Part shown: piece by piece, positions 7,815 to 16,065 of the stretch
Numbering within the stretch: the first letter of the stretch is position 1
Layout of the letters: every line of letters begins with the position of its first letter
Assembly (NCBI GenBank): GCA_937973685.1
Contig: CALJKJ010000009.1
Location: forward strand, 1 to 31,524
Direction of reading: 5' to 3'
DNA: 31,524 bases
Source of the DNA: an uncultured Flavobacteriales bacterium
GTDB taxonomy: Bacteria > Bacteroidota > Bacteroidia > Flavobacteriales_D > Crocinitomicaceae
Position numbers and translations under genes: made by a program
The notes under the pieces: model-generated
What the model was told of the DNA's origin: nothing
What the model saw: the letters and a program-made list of their open reading frames with translations, nothing else
The model's database searches: none

Positions 7815-8408
7815 TTAATGTGTAATTTGAATAGTTTTTAATTGAAAATCAGTGGTCAAAAGTTCATATACTTTATGAGTTGGTAACCCCATAACATTAG
7901 CGTAACTTCCAATTATTTTTGTTATTCCTATCGCACCAATCCACTCTTGTATCCCATAAGATCCAGCTTTATCGAAAGGTTGGTAATTATCGACGTAATG
8001 ATTGATGTCAGTTTGGCTTAACTTATTAAATGTAACTGCAGTTTTTTCTGAAAAAACAAGTTGTTTTTTGCTATTTCCTATAAAAACACCTGTAATTACA
8101 TCGTGTTTATTTCCAGATAGGCTATTCAACATTGCTATTGCTTCTTCTTTGTTAGCTGGTTTACCTAGAATTTGGTTATCCAGAATAACAACAGTGTCTG
8201 CACAAATTAAAAGCTCATCGTTCGATAATTCAGGTAATAATGCGTTTGCTTTTTGTTTTGCTAAAAAAGTTGGCACTTCTTCACAGGTCATTTTTGAAGG
8301 ATAACTTTCATCGGTATCCTTTGTTCGTACTTCAAATGTGAACCCCAAATTAGCTAACAATTCTTTTCTTCTAGGTGAACCAGAACCGAGTATAATTTTT
8401 GTATTCAT
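7815..8408 (-). CDS. maf: Maf family nucleotide pyrophosphatase
   Basis: Maf proteins hydrolyse non-canonical or excess nucleoside triphosphates (dTTP/UTP in the YhdE type) to monophosphates in the cytoplasm. Visible signatures are ILGSGSPRRKELL at the N-terminus, LICADTVV around residue 71, and FDKAGSYGIQEW near 145-156. At 197 residues it has normal family length. I chose the ATG at 8408, because the family starts just before the GSxSPRR motif. An in-frame upstream start at 8435 would add nine residues and overlap the preceding gene. It is the last gene of the queE - porE-like - ubiA-like - maf operon, with 2 nt to the prenyltransferase gene. UbiA-family/maf pairs are common in Flavobacteriia. 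Confidence 0.93.
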   Translation of the reverse strand: MNTKIILGSGSPRRKELLANLGFTFEVRTKDTDESYPSKMTCEEVPTFLAKQKANALLPELSNDELLICADTVVILDNQILGKPANKEEAIAMLNSLSGNKHDVITGVFIGNSKKQLVFSEKTAVTFNKLSQTDINHYVDNYQPFDKAGSYGIQEWIGAIGITKIIGSYANVMGLPTHKVYELLTTDFQLKTIQITH

Positions 8409-8410
8409 GC

Positions 8411-9307
8411 TTATAAATAGAAGGGGAGTGTACAACCAATAACCATCGTTATTTTCAAAAGTCTATCAGCTAACTTTAATTGATTTGTATTAACCAAATA
8501 GATTGAAATTATCAAACAAATTGCCATTGATATGGTTGCGATTAAATGAAAAATAGGGAGGTATTTTAAATATTCAGCAACTAATATCGATGAAAAAGAA
8601 AGCGTTGCAATAAGTAAAATAGAAACAATTCGTTTGGATTTGGAAAGTCCTATTTTAATAGGGATAGTTGTAGCACGAAGCAATAAATCACCTTTCACAT
8701 CTTCCATATCTTTAATAATTTCACGTATTAAATTAAGTATCGCTGCGAAAACTGCCAGAAAAATCACAAGATGAGTAGTTGTTGTTAAATCTACTTGTGC
8801 GACTTGTATGTGAGCCGAATTAATAAAATAAAGTGCACTAAGAATAGGTACAAGTCCTGTTAAAGCTGCAATAACAATATTACCTATTAGAAAGCGTCTT
8901 TTAAGTTGTGTAGAATATATCCATAACGCATTGATACTAAACAAGTGGATGAACAAATACCAAAACGAATGCTGTTTCCAGCTGAGATAAAGCGCAATTG
9001 AAAATGCTAAAAAATTTAATATCCAATGCAATACGATTGCTAAGCGGGGTTTAACAAATTTTCCTATGATGACTTTATTTGGTTTGTTTATTTTGTCTGC
9101 TTTCACATCAAAGTAATCGTTGATGATATTACCTCCAGCAGCGATTAAAACAGTTGAAAATACCAGTAAAAAAAAGTCGAGTTGTTCAAAAGCACTTTGA
9201 AAAAAAGGAACATCATTCAGTTCTTTCAAAAATAAAAACCGAATTCCAACCATCGTGAGTGCAATTACGATGAGGTTTATTGGACGAGTTAATTTTAGTA
9301 AATGCAT
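8411..9307 (-). CDS. UbiA-family membrane prenyltransferase (GGGP geranylgeranyltransferase-like)
   Basis: UbiA-family enzymes move a polyprenyl group from its diphosphate onto an acceptor inside the membrane. Both Asp-rich motifs are present: NDYFDVKAD at 63-71 and DMEDVKGD at 200-207, with an Arg at 195. About eight to nine hydrophobic segments span the 298 residues. Flavobacterial relatives beside maf are often called geranylgeranylglycerol-phosphate geranylgeranyltransferase, but the true acceptor (a quinone precursor, heme or a glycerol phosphate ether lipid) cannot be read from sequence. The ATG overlaps the stop of the preceding gene in TGATG, which suggests translational coupling. Confidence 0.88.
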   Translation of the reverse strand: MHLLKLTRPINLIVIALTMVGIRFLFLKELNDVPFFQSAFEQLDFFLLVFSTVLIAAGGNIINDYFDVKADKINKPNKVIIGKFVKPRLAIVLHWILNFLAFSIALYLSWKQHSFWYLFIHLFSINALWIYSTQLKRRFLIGNIVIAALTGLVPILSALYFINSAHIQVAQVDLTTTTHLVIFLAVFAAILNLIREIIKDMEDVKGDLLLRATTIPIKIGLSKSKRIVSILLIATLSFSSILVAEYLKYLPIFHLIATISMAICLIISIYLVNTNQLKLADRLLKITMVIGCTLPFYL

Positions 9308-11325
9308 CAGTTCAAAATTTTATATTCGGTACGTCTATTTTGTTGGTGTGCTTTTTCTTTTTCCTTATCAGTTTTCAATAAATTGATTGCTTCATCGTTT
9401 ATTTTCGGTTGTGTTTCACCATAACCTTTGTATTGCAATCGTTTAGCTTCAATTCCTTGCGCAATTAAATAGTCAACTACTGCTTTGGCACGTGCTTCAG
9501 AAAGTTTCAAGTTTTCTTTTTCATCACCGCGGGTGTCTGTATGTCCGCCAATTTCGATTGTAAGTGCGGTATTTGCTTTTAAAAACGAACTTAACTTTGC
9601 AAGTTCTACAAACGATTCTTCTTGTAAAACAGCTTGATTCAGTGCAAAAAACACATTATTTAAAGTAACAGTTTCTATAGAATTTATTGGATTTAATGGA
9701 ATGTCCATGTGAACAACTTCTTGATTTTCTGGTAGTTTCATATTGAAATTAGCTGAATAAAAAGTGTAACCTGGATAGCTTACATTCAATGCGTAGTCAC
9801 AATTTATAGGCAATGAAACAGTGAAAATGCCTGTAATGCGATCTGCTTCAGCTCTGACGACTTCTTTGCCAGTTTTCAAATCGATTAGTGAAAACTTTCC
9901 TGGTAAAGGGTTTTTCGTCGTTTTGTCGTACACAAATCCATCAAAATAAAGTGTTTTGACAGGTTTAAATTGTTCAGGTAATTCGAAGTAGTAAATGTCT
10001 AAATCACCAAAACCTCCCGTTCTATTGGAGGCGAAAAATGCTAAATCACCCGTTGCGTCTACCATAAGTGAGTTTTCATCAAAACGCGTGTTGATTGGGT
10101 AACCGAGATTTACAGGCGTTCCCCAATTTCCGTTTTCATCCATGCGCGACATAAAAATATCTAGTCCACCTAATCCTTTGTGTCCACGTGATGAAAAATA
10201 CAATGTTTTTCCATCAGGGTGAATTAACACCGATTCTTCTGTTTCATCTGTATTTATTGTGTTTGGAAGTCGGGTAGGAGGTCCCCAACGGCCATCATCT
10301 AATAAAGTTGAAACAAAAATGTCCGCATCGTTTTGTTGTTTTTTATTTTTCAATCCACGAATGAAATACAATGTTTTTCCGTCGGCTGAAAGAGAAGGTT
10401 GTGATTCCCATTTGTTGGAATTAACATAGCCTGGTAAATTTTCAGGATCGCTCCATCGGTTACCTAAACGTTTCGTTATGAATAAATCACAACTTCCTTT
10501 TCCTTGTCTGTTTTCTCCATATTCACCAGCATCATTCATTGCACAAGCGACAAAAATGAGACTTCGTCCATCAGCTGAAATTGCAGGAGCACCTTCGTTT
10601 TGAACAGTATTTATTGTTGCAGGCATAGGGAATGCTTTTTCCCACGTATTATTTTTAGACAAGTTAGCAACAAAGAAATCTTCTTGTTTTTTGTTTGGAT
10701 TTTGAACCCGTTCATCTGTAACAAGACGTGTAAACAAAATGGTTTGACCATCAACAGTTATGGTTGGAAAATATTCTGGGTCTGCTGTATTGACGCCTGC
10801 ACCCAAATTAATAGGATTAAATTGAACAGGATTTTTCATTGCGTTTAGTGCAAATTGAGCCGATTCAATGACGTGATAGGCATCTGTTACATAGTCTGGA
10901 TTTGCATTTTTATTCCCAACAAATGTTGATAGTGTTGTGATAGCATCTTGGTATTGTCCAGTTTCAAAAAGCATGTTTCCGAGCAAATAATGGGTGGCAC
11001 CAGATGGTGAATGATACGGATTTAATTGGATAGCTTTTTTGAAATGAAAAATTGCTTTTTCCACATTATTTGAGTAATCTGCAAAATCGCCAGCTAACAA
11101 ATGTGCTTCCACAAAATTTGAATCTTTCAACAATGCTTTTTCAGCAAGTACTATTCCAGTGGCATAATCTGGTTGCATGGTAACGGGATTCAACTTTGCT
11201 GCTGGAGCTTTGCGTGCTTTTTCAAACAAAGCGATTGCTTTTTTATTCGTTGTGCTATAACCGGTTTGTGCGACAGAACATGAAACGAAAATGTGCAATA
11301 TAAGGAGTGGAAGTAGTATTTTCAT
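9307..11325 (-). CDS. porE: PorE-like OmpA-family lipoprotein (TPR, PD40 propeller, CRD, OmpA)
   Basis: The 672 residues show a signal peptide with a candidate lipobox Cys at 16 (IFVSC), TPR helices (about 25-165), a PD40/WD40-like propeller (about 180-450, with repeats like ADGKTLYFIR and PDGKTLYFSS), a carboxypeptidase-regulatory-like beta sandwich (about 458-545) and an OmpA C-terminal peptidoglycan-binding domain (about 555-672, GHTDTRG with Asp597 and Arg612). This order is that of PorE of the Porphyromonas T9SS, which links outer-membrane T9SS parts to peptidoglycan. Flavobacteria often carry several paralogues of this layout, so true PorE identity is moderate and the architecture is certain. 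It sits 1 nt after queE and overlaps the prenyltransferase gene by one base. Confidence 0.85.
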   Translation of the reverse strand: MKILLPLLILHIFVSCSVAQTGYSTTNKKAIALFEKARKAPAAKLNPVTMQPDYATGIVLAEKALLKDSNFVEAHLLAGDFADYSNNVEKAIFHFKKAIQLNPYHSPSGATHYLLGNMLFETGQYQDAITTLSTFVGNKNANPDYVTDAYHVIESAQFALNAMKNPVQFNPINLGAGVNTADPEYFPTITVDGQTILFTRLVTDERVQNPNKKQEDFFVANLSKNNTWEKAFPMPATINTVQNEGAPAISADGRSLIFVACAMNDAGEYGENRQGKGSCDLFITKRLGNRWSDPENLPGYVNSNKWESQPSLSADGKTLYFIRGLKNKKQQNDADIFVSTLLDDGRWGPPTRLPNTINTDETEESVLIHPDGKTLYFSSRGHKGLGGLDIFMSRMDENGNWGTPVNLGYPINTRFDENSLMVDATGDLAFFASNRTGGFGDLDIYYFELPEQFKPVKTLYFDGFVYDKTTKNPLPGKFSLIDLKTGKEVVRAEADRITGIFTVSLPINCDYALNVSYPGYTFYSANFNMKLPENQEVVHMDIPLNPINSIETVTLNNVFFALNQAVLQEESFVELAKLSSFLKANTALTIEIGGHTDTRGDEKENLKLSEARAKAVVDYLIAQGIEAKRLQYKGYGETQPKINDEAINLLKTDKEKEKAHQQNRRTEYKILN

Positions 11326-11326
11326 G

Positions 11327-11941
11327 TTACGGAATTTGAAGGTATTTGTGTGTTTGAAGCGATATTTTCCACTTGGGATTATTTTTTACATAGTCAACAA
11401 TTAATGGTAAAAAGCGTTCTTGTTTTGACCATTCTGTTTGTAAAAACAGTAAACAATTATCGGAAACTTTTGCAGCATGTTCCTCCGCCCATGCGAAATC
11501 AGAAGGATGACTAATCACGACTTTCAATTCGTTCGCTTTGTCGTATGCTTCTGCAACGGGTGCTTTGAATTTTTTTGGTGAAAAGGTGTACCAATCAACC
11601 GCGCCAATTAATGGATGTGCTCCAGATGTTTCTATTGCAACATGTTTACCGATAGATTTCAGACCATCCACTAATGCAGTTAAATCGACCATAGCAGGTT
11701 CACCACCAGTAATCACAACAAGTTTTCCTGAAAATTTCGCTGCTTCTTCTAAAAGTGAGTTTACAGCTATTTTTGGATGAACAGCTGCATCCCAAGATTC
11801 TTTTACATCACACCAAACACAACCAACATCACAGCCACCGATACGAATAAAGTAAGCTGCTGTTCCAGTATATTTCCCTTCACCTTGTATGGTGTAGAAA
11901 TGTTCCATTACAGGATATGTGATTGTTGCATTTTCTGACAT
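11327..11941 (-). CDS. queE: 7-carboxy-7-deazaguanine synthase (radical SAM, QueE)
   Basis: QueE turns 6-carboxytetrahydropterin into 7-carboxy-7-deazaguanine, a step toward queuosine at tRNA wobble position 34. The radical-SAM cluster motif is Cys37-x3-Cys41-x2-Cys44 (GGCDVGCVWC), the SAM-binding GGEP is at 79-82, and FYTIQGEG precedes the cluster as in the family. At 204 residues it has normal length. The start at 11941 keeps the PVMEHFYTIQGEG region, which is conserved in flavobacterial QueE as I remember it; a later Met12 would cut it. If the promoter at 11946-11975 is used, the mRNA is essentially leaderless. No other queuosine gene is nearby. It is the first gene of a four-gene operon. 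Confidence 0.93.
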   Translation of the reverse strand: MSENATITYPVMEHFYTIQGEGKYTGTAAYFIRIGGCDVGCVWCDVKESWDAAVHPKIAVNSLLEEAAKFSGKLVVITGGEPAMVDLTALVDGLKSIGKHVAIETSGAHPLIGAVDWYTFSPKKFKAPVAEAYDKANELKVVISHPSDFAWAEEHAAKVSDNCLLFLQTEWSKQERFLPLIVDYVKNNPKWKISLQTHKYLQIP

Positions 11942-11945
11942 AATT

Positions 11946-11975
11946 CAAATTTACGCAAAGAAATCATTACTACAA
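11946..11975 (-). promoter_or_regulatory. Promoter of the queE-porE-ubiA-maf operon
   Basis: On the minus strand TTG, 19 nt, then TAAATTTG: a full Bacteroidota -33/-7 pair. Only four nucleotides separate the -7 box from the queE ATG. Confidence 0.7.
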
Positions 11976-12027
11976 TCTAAAAAAAACAGCTAGCACTTAT
12001 TTTGCATTATCAATGAGATTAAAACAC

Positions 12028-12064
12028 AAAAAAAAATCCCGATTTTCAAAAAGAAAACCGGGAT
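12028..12064 (-). terminator. Rho-independent terminator of sucD
   Basis: On the minus strand a 12-bp stem (ATCCCG.TTTTC / GAAAA.CGGGAT with one A-C mismatch, 5-nt loop) is followed by a run of T residues, starting about 22 bp after the sucD stop codon. Confidence 0.8.
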
Positions 12065-12085
12065 AAATATGTTGAGAATTGACGA

Positions 12086-12958
12086 TTATTTATTCATCAA
12101 TTCAGCCATTTTTGCACCAATTTGAGCTGGCGAATCAACAACGTGAATACCACATTCTCTCATGATTCGTTTTTTTGCTTCAGCTGTATCATCATCACCA
12201 CCAACGATTGCACCTGCGTGACCCATTGTACGTCCTTTTGGTGCTGTCTCACCAGCGATAAAACCAACAACTGGTTTTGTTCCGTTTTCTTTGATCCAAC
12301 GAGCAGCGATAGCTTCTAAACTTCCACCAATCTCACCAATCATAACGATACCTTCTGTTTCTGGATCGTTCATTAATAGTTCAACAGCTTCACGCGTTGT
12401 TGTACCAATAATTGGGTCACCACCAATACCGATTGCAGTTGTGATACCTAAACCAGCTTTTGCAACTTGGTCAGCTGCTTCGTATGTTAATGTTCCTGAT
12501 TTAGAAACGATTCCAATTTTTCCTTTTTTGAAAACAAAACCTGGCATGATACCAACTTTAGCTTCTCCAGCAGTAATAACACCTGGACAGTTTGGTCCGA
12601 TTAAACGACAATCAAATCCTTTGATGTATTCTTTGGCTTTCACCATATCGTTTACAGGAATACCTTCAGTAATACAAACGATTACTTTGATTCCAGCATT
12701 AGCAGCTTCCATGATTGCATCTGCAGCAAAAGCAGGTGGAACAAAAATAATGGATACATCAGCACCAGTTTTTGCAACAGCGTCAACAACAGTGTTAAAC
12801 ACGGGACGGTCTAAATGCGAAGTACCACCTTTTCCTGGAGTTACACCACCAACAACGTTTGTGCCGTATTCGATCATTTGTCCAGCGTGAAATGTACCTT
12901 CACCTCCTGTGAAACCTTGTACAATTACTTTTGAGTCTTTATTTACTAGAACGCTCAT
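12086..12958 (-). CDS. sucD: Succinyl-CoA ligase (ADP/GDP-forming) subunit alpha
   Basis: SucD pairs with SucC to interconvert succinyl-CoA and succinate with substrate-level phosphorylation in the TCA cycle. The CoA-binding Rossmann part starts VIVQGFTGGEGTFHA (11-25). The phosphorylated active-site histidine is His247 in GRTMGHAGAIVGG, matching His246 of E. coli. The 290-residue length is normal. It is monocistronic: it has its own promoter and terminator, and sucC is not in the window, so the two subunits must be coordinated from separate loci. Confidence 0.97.
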   Translation of the reverse strand: MSVLVNKDSKVIVQGFTGGEGTFHAGQMIEYGTNVVGGVTPGKGGTSHLDRPVFNTVVDAVAKTGADVSIIFVPPAFAADAIMEAANAGIKVIVCITEGIPVNDMVKAKEYIKGFDCRLIGPNCPGVITAGEAKVGIMPGFVFKKGKIGIVSKSGTLTYEAADQVAKAGLGITTAIGIGGDPIIGTTTREAVELLMNDPETEGIVMIGEIGGSLEAIAARWIKENGTKPVVGFIAGETAPKGRTMGHAGAIVGGDDDTAEAKKRIMRECGIHVVDSPAQIGAKMAELMNK

Positions 12959-12992
12959 TTTTGAGATATTAGATTCGTTTTTAAAATCGCAT

Positions 12993-13023
12993 CAAAAGTA
13001 GGTGTTTCATTTTGCTTTATCAA
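12993..13023 (-). promoter_or_regulatory. sucD promoter
   Basis: On the minus strand TTG (13021-13023), 20 nt, then TACTTTTG (12993-13000), an exact -33/-7 pair with normal spacing. The predicted leader is about 30 nt. Confidence 0.75.
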
Positions 13024-13095
13024 TGATTTTCAAGAAATAATATTGCTAAATTGAGATAGTTTCTTTTTTAAACAGCATACACACTAAATTTTCTT

Positions 13096-13103
13096 TATTT
13101 TCG
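13096..13103 (+). promoter_or_regulatory. Weak -7 box for the barrel gene at 13124
   Basis: TATTTTCG differs from TAnnTTTG at one defined position and lies 20 nt before the ATG. No TTG is seen at the -33 distance. Confidence 0.25.
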
Positions 13104-13123
13104 TTAACCTTAAAAAAAATATT

Positions 13124-14017
13124 ATGTACAGGATTAATGCTTTATTGATTGGTGCTCTTTTGACTGCATCACAACTAATTGCTCAAGAAAACACAACAGG
13201 TGCAAGCCGATTTGAATTGGGAATTTATCACAATATGTCGTCTGAATTACCGATTAATTTTTCGGCAGCTGTATGGAATAATGCTGTCCCGAATTTCAAT
13301 CAAGTTGAATCAGGTTATATAGCACTTAATCAATCGGGGTATCAGTGGAATTATTCCAATCCGTTTACTTATTTGCGTGGGACATTTGGATTTGGGAATG
13401 CGACGAATGATGCTTGGGTAAAACCGAAATTAGCTTTTACTTTTGGTGGATTTAACACTATTAATTTGTCGGATAATTTCTCTCAAGAAAAACGTTTTGT
13501 ATTCGATACACTAACATCTTCACAAACGGGAAATCAATATTTTATGGATTCAGTTTATCAGATTAACAGACACCGGAATTTTGAAGCAAAAATGATTTCG
13601 TTTGGTATTGGAGCACATGTTGAAAAAGCAATTACAAAACGTTTTTCAGCTGAATTCGGTTTTGATGCAATTTATTCCTTTTCAATGAATTCGAGAGTAA
13701 ATGCTTATGAATTTAAATCTGCATATACTTCTCAAAGTAGTAATAGCATGTTTAGTTATTATGATAATTACAACAGTTATTATGGACAGGGTAAAAATAT
13801 TGCTGTTTCTGATGCTGAAAAAATGAGTGTTTCGACTTTTATGTTGCAGTTGCCAATTGAATTCAATATGGTATTATCGACAAAAGCTAATTTTTTCAAT
13901 CAAGTGAAATTGGGTGTAACGTACAATCCAACTTTTTCGTTTGCAACACTTAATGAAGTTAGGCGCAATTATTTCTCTGCGCCAGTTGGTGTTACGATGA
14001 AATATCACTTCAAATAA
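13124..14017 (+). CDS. Predicted outer-membrane beta-barrel protein of unknown function
   Basis: I do not recognise a named family. A signal peptide covers residues 1-20 (LLIGALLTASQLIAQ). The rest has alternating hydrophobic and polar residues, many aromatics and a C-terminal PVGVTMKYHFK, which fits a beta-barrel ending in an aromatic-lysine strand. A Ser/Tyr/Asn-rich segment near residues 203-226 (SSNSMFSYYDNYNSYYG) could be a surface loop. Several strands (LRGTFGFG, LAFTFGGF, ISFGIGAHVEKAI, AEFGFDAIYSF) look membrane-spanning. It is divergent from sucD, and its last 8 bp overlap the convergent FKBP gene. A porin-like or structural role is possible; no substrate can be assigned. Confidence 0.75.
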   Translation: MYRINALLIGALLTASQLIAQENTTGASRFELGIYHNMSSELPINFSAAVWNNAVPNFNQVESGYIALNQSGYQWNYSNPFTYLRGTFGFGNATNDAWVKPKLAFTFGGFNTINLSDNFSQEKRFVFDTLTSSQTGNQYFMDSVYQINRHRNFEAKMISFGIGAHVEKAITKRFSAEFGFDAIYSFSMNSRVNAYEFKSAYTSQSSNSMFSYYDNYNSYYGQGKNIAVSDAEKMSVSTFMLQLPIEFNMVLSTKANFFNQVKLGVTYNPTFSFATLNEVRRNYFSAPVGVTMKYHFK

Positions 14018-14474
14018 AATCAATAACTTCAATTTCAAATAGTAAAAGCGAATTTGCTGGAATTTTTTCCAAAGCTTGATCGCCATAACCAAGGTTTGGT
14101 GGGATGATTAAACGGATTTTAGCTCCTTTTTTTTGTCCCAGCAATCCTTCTTGAAAACCACCAATTAATCCTTTCAGGTTTGCTTTCATTGTTTTTCCAG
14201 GTTCCGTTTGGTCGAATACTGTACCATTGAGTAAACTACCTTTGTACGATAAGGTAACAATGCTTTCGCGCACAATTGTTTCTTCACCTTCACCTAATTT
14301 TATTTGAGCTACACAAAGTCCAGATTCACTTTGCGTGACTTTCCAACCATTCTTTTTTGCCAGTGAAAGTGCGCTTTGTGCAAAAGATGTTTTTTGATCT
14401 TCAGAATAAGTTTTACAACTAAAAGTTACAATAGATAGAATTGCAATAAGCAATAAACTCTTAATTTTTTTCAT
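14010..14474 (-). CDS. FKBP-type peptidyl-prolyl isomerase lipoprotein
   Basis: FKBP isomerases speed cis-trans proline changes during folding of exported proteins. A type II signal peptide ends at Cys20 (IVTFSC), so this is a lipoprotein of the periplasm or outer membrane. The FKBP fold covers about residues 65-154, with TLSYKGSLLNGTVFDQ, GLIGGFQEGLLGQKKGAKIRL and the closing LGYGDQ.LEKIPANSLLLFEIEVIDF. It is the last gene of a four-gene operon, 2 nt after the TraB/GumN-like gene. Its 3' end overlaps a convergent gene by 8 bp. Confidence 0.93.
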   Translation of the reverse strand: MKKIKSLLLIAILSIVTFSCKTYSEDQKTSFAQSALSLAKKNGWKVTQSESGLCVAQIKLGEGEETIVRESIVTLSYKGSLLNGTVFDQTEPGKTMKANLKGLIGGFQEGLLGQKKGAKIRLIIPPNLGYGDQALEKIPANSLLLFEIEVIDFI

Positions 14475-14476
14475 AA

Positions 14477-15325
14477 TTAAAATGTAATAGGAGAGACAAT
14501 AAAACCTGCTTGTTGAAACAATGAAATCAATCCATCTTTTCCGCCTAGGTGACCTGCACCAACAGCAACGAAACAGGATTTACTTTTCGATTTATCTATT
14601 ATTATTGGTAACCATTTTTTATTTCGTTGCACAATAAATTCATCTAATAAAGCGCTTGTTTCATTTGATTCATTTATGATTTTAGCTAAACCTTCAATAT
14701 CTTGAGATTGGTATAATTGATATAATTCCGAATTTAATTGCTCATCTTTCTCCGTTTGACGCATTTCATTTAAAATCATTTCTCTCATGATAGAATCGGG
14801 TAATTGATTGAAAAGAGAAATTTGAAAAGCTATTGATTCGAGTTCACTTTTAAAAACACCTGCTTCATCGGCAAATTTCATTAATGCTAAATCTACCGTT
14901 ACTGAATTGTTATTCAATGCTTTTAAACTAGATAGCTGCAATAAATTAAAGGGTTTTAATTGGCCATAATAGCTTTGAAACAATTCTGAATCTAATTCAG
15001 TTATTTGAGAACCCCATAAAATAACACTGTCTTTTTGACTATCTGTAAAAAGGTCAAATGTGTTTTTATCCTTTTGAAAAATCAGCTCAGTGATTAACTG
15101 CTTGTTGTCAACGTTTACAATTTCAAAAATTATTTCATCAGAACGCGCAATAGTTTTTTTGAGTTTTTTTGTGAAATGGAATATTGAATCAGGAACCAAA
15201 TGTATTGTTCCGTATAAATATGAAGTTTTGTATCCGTCTTTTTTAACTTCGTATAACAAGCTTTTTGTCTGACCAAAGCATAGCGAAAAGCATGTAACGA
15301 ATGAAGCAATCAGCAACGGTTTCAT
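14477..15325 (-). CDS. TraB/GumN family protein (predicted metalloprotease-like), exported
   Basis: TraB/GumN-family proteins share the fold of TIKI metalloproteases. The two hallmark GxxH motifs are present: GTIH at 39-42 (SYLYGTIHLVP) and GAGH at 256-259 (FVAVGAGHLGGKDGLI), with a conserved RNKKW before the second. Residues 1-19 look like a signal peptide (SLCFGQ), which puts the protein in the periplasm or outside. The natural substrate of bacterial members is unknown. It follows the methyltransferase gene with no spacer and lies 2 nt before an FKBP lipoprotein gene, so it may take part in envelope protein quality control; that is inference. Confidence 0.88.
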   Translation of the reverse strand: MKPLLIASFVTCFSLCFGQTKSLLYEVKKDGYKTSYLYGTIHLVPDSIFHFTKKLKKTIARSDEIIFEIVNVDNKQLITELIFQKDKNTFDLFTDSQKDSVILWGSQITELDSELFQSYYGQLKPFNLLQLSSLKALNNNSVTVDLALMKFADEAGVFKSELESIAFQISLFNQLPDSIMREMILNEMRQTEKDEQLNSELYQLYQSQDIEGLAKIINESNETSALLDEFIVQRNKKWLPIIIDKSKSKSCFVAVGAGHLGGKDGLISLFQQAGFIVSPITF

Positions 15326-16039
15326 TTACAATGTAATTTCTGCTAAATAGTGTTCGTCTATTTCAACTACGCGAATGGCTTTCAAACCAACGTTTTTCGC
15401 TGCTTGAAAAAGGGAATCAAAATCGACATATAACCAATCAAACCAAGGTCCTTTTTCTTTTTTGTATTTCATTTGAAAACGAAAATTTCCATAGTATTCA
15501 GTATTTAGATCGACCCATAAAGCACCGTCTTCGTCTTCGTATAAATAACGAATGTCTGACGAATCGCATAAGATTTTACCCCCTGGTTTCAATAACGTTT
15601 TCGCATGTGCAAGTGTCGTTTCGAGGTTGGAAAGTTTACCTGCGATTCCAATTCCATTCATTAACATTAGAATAGTATCGTATTGTTTGTCTTTCAAAGA
15701 GAAGAAATTGATACGTTCTGCTTTCAACTCGTTTTCTTTTAAGTATTCAACAGCACCATGAGAAACATCAATACAATCGACATCAAAACCTTGATCTTGC
15801 AAATGCATCGCATGAATACCTGCACCAGCGCCAACATCCAAGACTTTTCCTTTTACACGTGATAATGCATTTTTCTCAATATCGGGCATGTCCTCGAATT
15901 TTCTAAAAAGCACTTCAAGAGGAATAATGTCATCGTCGCAAATATCTGAACAAACGATAATGTCTTCTGGTCTTCTCGTATCAGCATATTCCAAAATTGC
16001 TTTACCAATTGGATCTCCAAATTTTTTTTCTGTCGTCAT
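15326..16039 (-). CDS. Class I SAM-dependent methyltransferase
   Basis: The SAM-binding motif I is VLDVGAGAGIH at 66-76, followed by Asp91 after a hydrophobic strand (VDCIDVSHGAVEYLKEN) and by LLKPGGKILCDSSD. The 237-residue protein has no signal peptide and is cytoplasmic. The N-terminal 50 residues (GKAILEYADTRRPEDIIVCSD...DDDIIPLEVLFR) are a cap seen in flavobacterial homologues. The substrate is unknown; small molecules are at least as likely as protein or RNA. Second gene of the operon, 26 bp after the pRiA4b-ORF3-like gene and abutting the TraB-like gene. Confidence 0.85.
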   Translation of the reverse strand: MTTEKKFGDPIGKAILEYADTRRPEDIIVCSDICDDDIIPLEVLFRKFEDMPDIEKNALSRVKGKVLDVGAGAGIHAMHLQDQGFDVDCIDVSHGAVEYLKENELKAERINFFSLKDKQYDTILMLMNGIGIAGKLSNLETTLAHAKTLLKPGGKILCDSSDIRYLYEDEDGALWVDLNTEYYGNFRFQMKYKKEKGPWFDWLYVDFDSLFQAAKNVGLKAIRVVEIDEHYLAEITL

Positions 16040-16065
16040 TGTATTTTTTTTACCGCAACAAGCGA

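Noticed and set aside
8409..8435. Longer maf start at 8435
   Set aside because: It would overlap the prenyltransferase gene by 25 bp and add nine residues before the point where the family normally begins.
12291..12890. 199-codon open frame antisense to sucD
   Set aside because: It lies wholly inside the certain sucD gene on the other strand. Its proline/isoleucine-rich translation is an antisense shadow with no own start signals.
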